NCBI GenBank assembly: GCA_017963875.1
Contig: JAGCTA010000143.1
Location: 1 to 21,308, forward strand
Origin: Victivallales bacterium
GTDB taxonomy: Bacteria > Verrucomicrobiota > Lentisphaeria > Oligosphaerales > Oligosphaeraceae
DNA: 21,308 nt
Reading direction: 5' to 3'
The notes under the pieces were generated by a model. It was not told the origin of the DNA, made no database searches, and saw only the letters and a program-made list of their open reading frames with translations. The translations under genes were made by a program, and so were the position numbers. Below, piece by piece: positions 15,731 to 21,308 of the stretch (positions within the stretch are counted from its first letter, which is position 1; each line of letters starts with the position of its first letter).

Positions 15731-16882
15731 TTACCCGCGGCTCCAGGCACGGCGTCCGTCAGTCCAAGTGGCGACTGGCTCAAGAGTGCTGTCCAGCCTG
15801 ACGAAATCTGCATTAAATCCGCGAGCAATCTTGCCGATTCCGTCAATTCCAAGCGACCGCGCCTGATTCCATGCAGTCGTCTTGACCAATTGTGCCAGCG
15901 GCAATTCCGTCAGTCTGCGAACTCGTTGCAGTCCCTTGTAATACAGCAGGGTGCTTCCCGCGACTCGGCCGTTCGCAAGCCTCGCACAGCCGTCTTTGAC
16001 TGTTGCGGGAAGTCCACCGAGTTCATAGACGCCATCGGGCATGCCAGCGGCGCGCATAGAGTCCGTGATAAGCATGATATGGTCCACGCCCTTGACCTGG
16101 AACAGCAATTGAATCATTTCAGGGCACAAATGGATGCCGTCGCAAATCATTTCAATGAAGACATCCTTGTGGAGCATTCCGCCGCCGACCAACCCGAAAT
16201 TCAGATGGTGAAGCGGAGTCATCACGTTGCAGAAATGCGACATGTGCTTCAGGCCAAGTGCCGTGGCTCGCTTGAAGTTCTCATACGTCGCCGCAGAATG
16301 AGCCACGGCGGGCATGATGCCACAGGAGACGAGTTCCCTGACAAACGTCTGCTCTGGGTCAAGTTCAATCGAATACGAGACCTTGCAGACAGGGTAAAAA
16401 TCATTCATCCTCTTGACAAGCCCGATATCTGGAAGTTTCAGATAATCAGGATTTTGCGCACCAGCACACTCGGCTGTAAAGAAAGGCCCCTCCAGATGGA
16501 TGGCTGGAATTTTCGCGCCTGTGGGATGTTTCATGTAATCACGTGCGATAGTGATGGCTTCAGCCAGTTGTTTCTCTGGCAGCGTCAATGTCGTACCGAG
16601 AAAAGACGTCACACCTTGAGTCAGTTTATTCGCGGCGATAGCCTGGATTCCCTCCACGGAGGCGTCGCAGAAATCGAAATTTGCACATCCGTGCGTATGG
16701 ATATCGAAGAAGCCTGGAAAAAGATAGTCTCCCTGAATGTCCACCCGCTCGCAGTCTTCAGGCAACGCCTCGCCTGGAAGCAGAATATCCGCCACTTTTC
16801 CATCTTCGACCAGAATGACGCCATCTGCCAAATCCAGGTCAGGAGAAATCACATGCGCATTGACAAATAGTTTCTTATCCAT
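15731..16882 (-). CDS. nagA: N-acetylglucosamine-6-phosphate deacetylase
   Basis: 383 residues, amidohydrolase superfamily. It removes acetate from GlcNAc-6-phosphate to give glucosamine-6-phosphate. The metal and catalytic residues are in place: H62 and H64 in DIHTHG, E131 in HLEGPFF, H195 in AVAHSAAT, H216 in SHFCNVMTPLHH, and D274 in ITDSMRAAG. The HSAAT and HFCNVM versions differ slightly from the usual GHSNAT and HLFNAM. An AAGG overlapping the nagB stop serves as ribosome site. It lies 9 bp downstream of nagB and is cotranscribed with it; together they feed amino sugars into glycolysis. Confidence 0.95.
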   Translation of the reverse strand: MDKKLFVNAHVISPDLDLADGVILVEDGKVADILLPGEALPEDCERVDIQGDYLFPGFFDIHTHGCANFDFCDASVEGIQAIAANKLTQGVTSFLGTTLTLPEKQLAEAITIARDYMKHPTGAKIPAIHLEGPFFTAECAGAQNPDYLKLPDIGLVKRMNDFYPVCKVSYSIELDPEQTFVRELVSCGIMPAVAHSAATYENFKRATALGLKHMSHFCNVMTPLHHLNFGLVGGGMLHKDVFIEMICDGIHLCPEMIQLLFQVKGVDHIMLITDSMRAAGMPDGVYELGGLPATVKDGCARLANGRVAGSTLLYYKGLQRVRRLTELPLAQLVKTTAWNQARSLGIDGIGKIARGFNADFVRLDSTLEPVATWTDGRRAWSRG

Positions 16883-16891
16883 GATTTCGCC

Positions 16892-17665
16892 TTAAAGTGT
16901 AATGACATCCGCCGTATAGACGATTTCCGTGTTTGGGCAATCTTTGATATATGAGGCTGGCAAGGATGGCGTCGCGGGATTCGCAATCAATTTCTTCAAT
17001 GGTGCCTCCTGTTCGGGGAAACATGCAAGGAGCAGGATTTTCTTCGCCTTGAGAATAGGTGCCATGCCCATCGTGATCGCCTGTAACGGCATCAGCGACA
17101 TGTCATTGCCAGCCGTCAGGCGTGCATTGGTCTGAAGGGTCAGCGGCTTCAAGTTAATGACACGGCTCTTCAGCGCTGCGAAATCGGCCACAGAAATCTC
17201 ATCTTCCGACATCGGTTCATTGAAGGCGATATGGCCGTTGAACCCGATGCCAAGCAGCTGGAGATGAAGACCACCCGCCGCCTCAATCTTGTCATCATAC
17301 GATGCAGAATTCACTGACGGGGGATAATAGGTGCGGTCCTTCGAGAAGCCAAGTGCGGGATCAATCCGATTGAATAGATTCTCGTTCATATACTTGCGAT
17401 AACTCAACGGATGGCTTTCTGGAACCTCCTTGCCATCGCGACCGACATATTCATCCAGATTGAACGTGCTCAGACGACTCAAATCCGTCCGAGCCGTGTT
17501 GAACATTCCTGCGAGGATTTCGTAGAGCCGAATCATCGTATTGCCTGTCGCCAAGCCGATATTGCAGACGCCGCCCGTCGCCAATTGCTTAGTCACCGCT
17601 TCGAAAATCAATTTGGCACCATATTGGCTCATCGCCTCGTAATCTGCGACTTTTGTAATTTCCAT
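16892..17665 (-). CDS. nagB: Glucosamine-6-phosphate deaminase
   Basis: 257 residues, the expected length. It isomerises and deaminates glucosamine-6-phosphate to fructose-6-phosphate and ammonia. Conserved elements are the phosphate-binding GLATGNTM (37-44), the catalytic NLDEYVG with D71 and E72, and GIGFNGHIAFNEP, which supplies H145 and E150 of the ring-opening triad. GAAGGAAACGAAAC directly upstream of ATG 17665 is a good ribosome site. It is first in a nagB-nagA operon. A 23-bp palindrome 74 bp upstream of the start is a candidate operator. No NagC or NagR type regulator and no GlcNAc transporter are adjacent. Confidence 0.96.
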   Translation of the reverse strand: MEITKVADYEAMSQYGAKLIFEAVTKQLATGGVCNIGLATGNTMIRLYEILAGMFNTARTDLSRLSTFNLDEYVGRDGKEVPESHPLSYRKYMNENLFNRIDPALGFSKDRTYYPPSVNSASYDDKIEAAGGLHLQLLGIGFNGHIAFNEPMSEDEISVADFAALKSRVINLKPLTLQTNARLTAGNDMSLMPLQAITMGMAPILKAKKILLLACFPEQEAPLKKLIANPATPSLPASYIKDCPNTEIVYTADVITL

Positions 17666-17738
17666 GTTTCGTTTCCTTCGTGATAAGACTTTGTTTGAAT
17701 TTGCTCCACGCCTCAGTCGGCGAGCACATGCATCATTA

Positions 17739-17761
17739 TTCCATTTAATACTTTAATGGAA
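17739..17761. promoter_or_regulatory. Palindrome upstream of nagB (candidate operator)
   Basis: TTCCATT (17739-17745) and AATGGAA (17755-17761) are perfect 7-base arms with a 9-base AT spacer that is itself nearly symmetric. It lies 74 bp upstream of the nagB start, in the likely promoter region. The form suits a homodimeric regulator of amino-sugar catabolism, but no regulator gene is in view. Confidence 0.45.
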
Positions 17762-17792
17762 AATCATCCGCAGGCAATAACACGACGTGAGA

Positions 17793-17820
17793 AAAATACG
17801 TTTATTTTTAAGAAAATACG
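17793..17820. repeat. Two direct repeats AAAATACG spaced two helical turns apart
   Basis: AAAATACG occurs at 17793-17800 and 17813-17820, 20 bp start to start, so both copies face the same side of the helix. It sits between the divergent nagB and CofE-like genes. This could be a tandem activator site or chance in AT-rich DNA. Confidence 0.25.
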
Positions 17821-17947
17821 AGAAATTATCATCCTGAGTGAATATCAGGTTGTGCATAAAAATGTGCTTTGATAAAAAACTCCTCGCGTATTCCTGTTGC
17901 TCCACTGGGAAAAAACATGGAATTATGCAAAAAACTTGTCATTAGAA

Positions 17948-17976
17948 TTTTCATTATCGCAAAACAAATATATATT
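17948..17976 (+). promoter_or_regulatory. Candidate promoter for the CofE-like gene
   Basis: TTTTCA (17948-17953) and TATATT (17971-17976) are separated by exactly 17 bases. Transcription would begin near 17983, leaving a leader of about 70 bases before the ATG at 18052. The -35 match is moderate. Confidence 0.35.
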
Positions 17977-18051
17977 GAATTTGCAACGGTTTGTTGCCCG
18001 CCCAATGGCGTGAATAGGCAATCACCAACAAAACGAAAAGAGAAACGCACA

Positions 18052-19245
18052 ATGCGAACAGTAGGAACGACAGTACGTGGAATCCGCTGCCCGATTTTCC
18101 GTCGCGGCGACGATCTCGCCACCCAGGTGGTAGAGGCATTGAAAACTTCTTGGGAACAGGAAGGTTATGAACTTCATGACCGTGATGTCATTGGCATCAC
18201 CGAATCCGTTGTAGCCCGTACACAAGGCAATTACGTCACCATTGACCAGATTGCCGCCGATGTCAAGGCGAAATTCCCTCATGGAACGGTTGGGTTGACC
18301 TTCCCGATTTTAAGCCGCAACCGCTTCTCCGTCCTGCTCCGCGGCATCGCGCGCGGTGCGGAAAAAGTCCATATCATGTTCAGTTTCCCTGCCGATGAAG
18401 TCGGCAATCACCTCATGAGCATTGATAAAATGGACGAGAGCGGCATCGACCCCTATCGAGATGTTTTGGATGAAAAACGCTATCGCGAAGTTTTCGGCGA
18501 TGTCGTCGCGCATCCATTCACAGGAATGGACTACGTGACATATTACAAGGAAATTGTCGGCGCGGACAAAGTCACCGTTTCCTTTGCCAATGATGTCCGC
18601 GAAATCCTCAAATTTACTGACCAGGTCATTACCTGCGACATCCATACCCGTGCCCGTAGCAAACGCCTCCTAAAGGCCGCTGGCGTAAAAGCCGTCTACG
18701 GCCTTGACGATATCTGCACCACACCCATTGAACCAGGTGCTGGATTCAACGCAACCTACGGGCTCCTCGGCTCGAACAAATCCGACGATGAAAAGGTCAA
18801 ACTCTTTCCGCGCGACTGCGAACCGCTCGTCAACGATATCCAGAAGCGACTTCTTGACTTGACAGGCAAAAAGGTCGAAGTCATGGTCTATGGCGATGGC
18901 GCTTTCAAAGACCCCGTCGGCAAAATCTGGGAATTGGCCGACCCCGTTGTCTCCCCTGGCTATACATCGGGCCTCGTAGGAACGCCGAACGAACTCAAAC
19001 TCAAATATCTTGCAGACGAACTCCAAAAAGGGACTGGCGACAATGCAGCCGTCACTGAAGGAATCCTTGAACGCATCCGCGCAAAGGGCAAAAACCTCGT
19101 CGGCAAAGAAGAGTCATTGGGAACGACCCCGCGCCAACTCACAGACCTGCTCGGCAGTCTTTGCGACTTGACAAGCGGCTCTGGCGACAAAGGGACGCCC
19201 GTTATCCTTATTCAAGGTTATTTCGACAATCTGTCAAATAACTAG
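18052..19245 (+). CDS. Coenzyme F420-0:L-glutamate ligase family protein
   Basis: 397 residues, matching the long bacterial branch of the F420 ligase (CofE) fold family from end to end: MRTVGTTVRGIRCPIFRRGDDL, DRDVIGITESVVARTQGNY, FPILSRNRF, LMSIDKMDESG, HPFTGMDYV, CDIHTRARSKRLLKAAG, VYGDGAFKDPVGKIWELADPVVSP, LTSGSGDKGTPVILIQGYFDN. Archaeal CofE (about 250 residues) adds gamma-linked glutamate to F420-0 using GTP. This longer form occurs in many anaerobes not known to make F420, so its real substrate may differ. ATG 18052 is chosen over an in-frame ATG at 17869 because homology starts there and AAGAGAAA precedes it. No other F420 gene is in the window. Confidence 0.88.
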   Translation: MRTVGTTVRGIRCPIFRRGDDLATQVVEALKTSWEQEGYELHDRDVIGITESVVARTQGNYVTIDQIAADVKAKFPHGTVGLTFPILSRNRFSVLLRGIARGAEKVHIMFSFPADEVGNHLMSIDKMDESGIDPYRDVLDEKRYREVFGDVVAHPFTGMDYVTYYKEIVGADKVTVSFANDVREILKFTDQVITCDIHTRARSKRLLKAAGVKAVYGLDDICTTPIEPGAGFNATYGLLGSNKSDDEKVKLFPRDCEPLVNDIQKRLLDLTGKKVEVMVYGDGAFKDPVGKIWELADPVVSPGYTSGLVGTPNELKLKYLADELQKGTGDNAAVTEGILERIRAKGKNLVGKEESLGTTPRQLTDLLGSLCDLTSGSGDKGTPVILIQGYFDNLSNN

Positions 19246-19257
19246 GATAGCAGGCAA

Positions 19258-19289
19258 AGAGGCTGATGGGCACTTGCCCGTCTGCCTCT
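19258..19289 (+). terminator. Long hairpin after the CofE-like gene (terminator-like, no U tract)
   Basis: AGAGGC...GCCTCT and inner GATGGGC...GCCCGTC pair in register, giving about 13 pairs with one T-T mismatch and one wobble around a 4-base loop, 12 bases after the stop codon. No T run follows on either strand, so it may be a processing or protection hairpin, or a weak bidirectional terminator between convergent genes. Confidence 0.45.
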
Positions 19290-19314
19290 AAGACATGGTG
19301 TGCTGTTGGCAAAC

Positions 19315-19734
19315 TCAATTACCGTTTATGATAACATAAACCCAGTTTGCTGCCGTCGCCAAGGCCGCTAAAACCCAAGTCAAGGGATGACGGGCCACAA
19401 CCACCAGCAGGCGTTTAAATCGAGGAAACAGCGCCGTCGCAAGCGCAAGTGGTCCTGCCGTGACGGCCAGCGTCATCACCAGAGGTTGGAGCATAAAGGC
19501 TTTTTGGAAATCACCATGCAAGGCACTGACTATCGCACGCGTGGCACCGCATGTCGGGCATGGAACGCCTGTGAATCTCTTAAGCGGACACAGGACGATT
19601 TCCAACGAATACGCCAGCAGAATAAGTGCGGCCACCGCCAGTAAAATGAAAAACAATTGCACCGCCTTCAGCCAGTTGCAGTTACACTGGCGGTAGACGG
19701 TGCGTTTCGTTTGGCTTTGCGTGTTGTTCGTCAC
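19315..19734 (-). CDS. DUF2752 family membrane protein
   Basis: 139 residues. The DUF2752 signature is clear in the middle: CPLKRFTGVPCPTCGATRAI, then LHGDFQKAFMLQPL. Helices are predicted at about 25-47 (LFFILLAVAALILLAYSL), 85-105 and 117-136. The C-P-x-C-G-x-T-R cysteines may bind metal or form a disulphide; the function is unknown. The start is a GTG (19732-19734) with no visible ribosome site, 11 bases after the stop of the upstream membrane gene, so translation probably depends on coupling. DUF2752 genes often accompany other small membrane proteins, as here. Confidence 0.85.
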   Translation of the reverse strand: MTNNTQSQTKRTVYRQCNCNWLKAVQLFFILLAVAALILLAYSLEIVLCPLKRFTGVPCPTCGATRAIVSALHGDFQKAFMLQPLVMTLAVTAGPLALATALFPRFKRLLVVVARHPLTWVLAALATAANWVYVIINGN

Positions 19735-19745
19735 AACGTGGATGG

Positions 19746-20387
19746 TTAAGGTTGTGGCGCTGATATTTCGCCTACAGGGGTAGATTCACCGTATGCCTCC
19801 TCATAGGCAGCGGCAATCATACAGCAACTAAAAGGCACCGTAAAGAGCAAGCCAATTCCACAGGCAATAGCACCAACCGCGCCAAGCAGGCCAGCGACGA
19901 AAACGACGAGCATCACCGACCAGAACTTCTTCTCGCCGATTAATTTGAGAGGGATGACAATTGCATCGCCAATGGCCGCATCCTGATCCTGAATCAGTAA
20001 TAATGCCCAAACAATCACCGCTGGCATAATGAAACAATTGAATACAATCAAAGCAAGTTGTCCAAGGAGTGGCACAATGTTCAGGACCTGGGCTACCCCA
20101 TTGATGACACCGAACACCAGCATGCAAACGAACGAGGGGAGAAACTTCTTGAAGCCGTTGAACACTTCAGCAACCTGTGGTTTCGGCTCCTGTTTGCGAA
20201 GCAGTGCCAGAATTATGCAGAAGAGCCCGCACTGCATTGGACCAGCGCAAATGCCGCAGGAGAAAGCTGAAATAAGCCCTGTAATCAAACAAGCAAGGAA
20301 TATCAGCACGAAGTTCTCTTTGTAGAGTTGCATAGCCGTGTTGAAAGTCGTGCCGACTGAAGGCGTGCGAATCAAAGATTTGATCAT
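19746..20387 (-). CDS. Uncharacterised multi-spanning membrane protein
   Basis: 213 residues, not assigned to a named family. After a short N-terminal helix (TFNTAMQLYKENF) come about five hydrophobic segments: FVLIFLACLITGLISAF, a cysteine-containing GICAGPMQCGLFCIILALL, FLPSFVCMLVFGVINGV, ALIVFNCFIMPAVIVWALLLI and MLVVFVAGLLGAVGAIACGI. The ending PFSCCMIAAAYEEAYG recalls the 'P..A.AAAYRDIFG' end of YciC/BPSS1780-like membrane proteins. An in-frame ATG at 20489 adds 34 polar residues; ATG 20387 is preferred because AAAGGACAACTT precedes it. It is the first gene of a two-gene unit with the DUF2752 protein. Confidence 0.78.
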   Translation of the reverse strand: MIKSLIRTPSVGTTFNTAMQLYKENFVLIFLACLITGLISAFSCGICAGPMQCGLFCIILALLRKQEPKPQVAEVFNGFKKFLPSFVCMLVFGVINGVAQVLNIVPLLGQLALIVFNCFIMPAVIVWALLLIQDQDAAIGDAIVIPLKLIGEKKFWSVMLVVFVAGLLGAVGAIACGIGLLFTVPFSCCMIAAAYEEAYGESTPVGEISAPQP

Positions 20388-20795
20388 AAGTTGTCCTTTC
20401 TGTTTTGGGTTTGACAGTATTGTTTTTTCAACCTGAATCGGTATTGACAAACTTGAGAGAATGCTCAACACCATCAGGTTTCCAAGCAAAGGCCTGGTGA
20501 ACTCCCGCGATGTGCCATCATGGGAGCCCTACTGCTATTTCTCCATAGAGATGAAACAACAGAGTAATTAAAATATAAATTGCCATCATGAAAAAGCAAA
20601 ACGCTCTATTCTCCAACAGGGTGGATTCGACCTCTTTGCGGTCGGAATTCTTTTGGTTCGGCGTCCATAGGTTTCTCTTCGCTCAACCTTGGTCTTCTGA
20701 TAATTGCCCATTCGGGGTCTTAGCAGAAACGCCTTGAACTATGTAATTACCGCCCATCATGGCGAACAGAGCATTTTTCAGAAATCTTTCCCGCC
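20388..20795. other. Intergenic region holding the second dispersed repeat
   Basis: These 408 bases have no credible gene. The right part carries the decayed repeat (20601-20754). The left part has an imperfect inverted pair of TTGACA-containing stretches (about 20409-20452) that may include promoter elements for the membrane gene, though no good -10 was found. Confidence 0.6.
20601..20754 (-). repeat. Hairpin-rich dispersed repeat, decayed copy
   Basis: Read on the minus strand, this copy aligns along its whole length with the repeat at 9279-9434: GGTAATT, TTCTGCTAAGACCCCGAA, GGTTGAGC, AAACCT, AAGAGGTCGAA and AATAGAGCGT recur in the same order and spacing. The stems are damaged: GACCCCGAATGGGC no longer pairs fully, and the CCCCAGGTT stem has become CCAAGGTT against AACCTATGG. 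Relative to the next gene downstream on its strand (the membrane protein) it has the same orientation as the intact copy has to the GtaA-like gene. Confidence 0.75.
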
Positions 20796-21308
20796 TCAGT
20801 TTTCCTTCTGCGAAAATTCCTTCAAGGCACGTTCTTTCATTGCCTGAAGGCCTTTCAAAAGAACCCCCGTGTCATTGGCGCAGCAGACATACTGAAGCCC
20901 GCGTTTTCTCCACAGATCATAATCCCCTTCTGTATAGGCACCAAGCCACTTTCCCGCTGCACGGCATTTTCTGCATACTTCATCAAGGGCACCGCAGACC
21001 TCAGGGTCACGGAACTGCCCTGGCTTGCCCATGGAAATCGAAAGGTCGTATGGCCCGATGAGCAGACTGTCAATCCCTGGGACAGAGAGAATATCATCCA
21101 GATTCCGCACAGCATCAATATGCTCAATTTGAATAATGACCAATGGCTCATGGCGCGATTTCTCCCAGTATGAATCGTCAACGGGCTCCACACCATAGCG
21201 ATGCTGGCGCCGCAAGCCGACACCGCGATTTCCAGCCAGCGGATAACGGCACGCCGCGACCGCCAGTTCCGCATCCGCCTTCGTCAGGACCATCGGGATG
21301 ATGACACC
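20796..21308 (-). CDS. HpcH/HpaI family aldolase, 5' end cut by window edge
   Basis: 170 residues are visible and the frame is open to the right edge (GVIIPMVLTKADAELAV), so the N-terminal third is outside. The class II pyruvate aldolase features seen are RYPLAGNRGVG, the metal-ligand Glu in VIIQIEH, and the second ligand Asp within SLLIGPYDLSISMG. The enzyme cleaves 2-keto-3-deoxy sugar acids or similar compounds to pyruvate and an aldehyde; relatives include 2-keto-3-deoxy-L-rhamnonate aldolase, GarL and HpaI. The exact substrate cannot be told without the N-terminus and context. The sequence between it and the membrane gene is non-coding and carries the decayed repeat. Confidence 0.93.
   Translation of the reverse strand, partial: GVIIPMVLTKADAELAVAACRYPLAGNRGVGLRRQHRYGVEPVDDSYWEKSRHEPLVIIQIEHIDAVRNLDDILSVPGIDSLLIGPYDLSISMGKPGQFRDPEVCGALDEVCRKCRAAGKWLGAYTEGDYDLWRKRGLQYVCCANDTGVLLKGLQAMKERALKEFSQKEN

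Larger units (their letters stand above)
17666..18051. other. Divergent intergenic region, nagBA / CofE-like gene
   Basis: These 386 AT-rich bases have no credible gene. They hold a 23-bp palindrome (17739-17761), two direct AAAATACG repeats (17793-17820), a small CCTGA/TCAGG hairpin (17833-17849) and a candidate plus-strand promoter (17948-17976). An in-frame extension of the CofE-like gene back to 17869 has no family homology. Confidence 0.65.

Noticed and set aside
15890..16870. 326-codon plus-strand open frame inside nagA
   Set aside because: It is the antisense shadow of nagA, whose metal ligands and active-site motifs are all present on the minus strand.
17869..18051. 61-residue N-terminal extension of the CofE-like protein
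   Set aside because: The extension is AT-rich non-coding-like sequence containing promoter-like elements; the family N-terminus MRTVGT starts at 18052.
20409..20452. Imperfect inverted repeat with TTGACA elements upstream of the membrane protein gene
   Set aside because: Only about 9 of 12 positions pair and no good -10 box follows at the right spacing on either strand.

Overview
The window is about 21.3 kb at roughly 50% G+C and densely coded on both strands. It has no rRNA, tRNA, phage, IS or CRISPR features that I can see. Several things suggest a gut-type bacterium of the PVC group, most likely Lentisphaerota or Kiritimatiellota: secreted PA14/PKD-like/TPR proteins beside a sugar ABC transporter, a GtaA-type 'glutaminase' family protein, DUF3791-type small genes, a CofE-like protein, and hairpin-rich dispersed repeats. 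That placement is an inference from gene style, not something read from a marker gene.

Layout. Positions 1-834 (minus): a 3'-truncated NAD-dependent epimerase/dehydratase preceded by a solitary HicB-like protein with its own good sigma-70 promoter. Positions 925-8991 (minus): a four-gene operon for an unusual sugar importer. Its first gene fuses a periplasmic solute-binding protein to a MalF-type permease that also carries extra membrane helices. The second is a MalG-type permease with an extracytoplasmic insertion of about 430 residues built from repeated motifs. The third is a secreted PA14/PKD-like/TPR protein and the fourth a smaller secreted protein. No ATPase gene is present, so a shared MsmK/UgpC-type ATPase encoded elsewhere is implied. 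Positions 8992-9469: a divergent control region with a dyad over the -35 box and a hairpin-rich repeat. Positions 9470-11440 (plus): a DUF4965/GtaA-family protein without a signal peptide.

Positions 11573-12075 (plus): two small genes, the second a DUF3791 protein, resembling half of a toxin-antitoxin style cassette. Positions 12168-15722 (plus): housekeeping genes for a U32 family peptidase, RNase D and YchF. Positions 15731-17665 (minus): nagB-nagA, which together convert GlcNAc-6-phosphate to fructose-6-phosphate. Positions 18052-19245 (plus): a coenzyme F420-0:L-glutamate ligase family protein. Positions 19315-20387 (minus): a two-gene membrane unit (uncharacterised membrane protein, then DUF2752). 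Positions 20601-20754: a second, decayed copy of the hairpin repeat. Positions 20796-21308 (minus): an HpcH/HpaI aldolase cut by the window end.

The importer, nagBA and the aldolase suggest a carbohydrate-scavenging lifestyle, but nothing in the window fixes the transported sugar. The most unusual element is the transporter. Both permeases carry large insertions, the binding protein is covalently attached, and PA14/TPR partners are in the same operon, so a large extracytoplasmic assembly on a type I importer is plausible.
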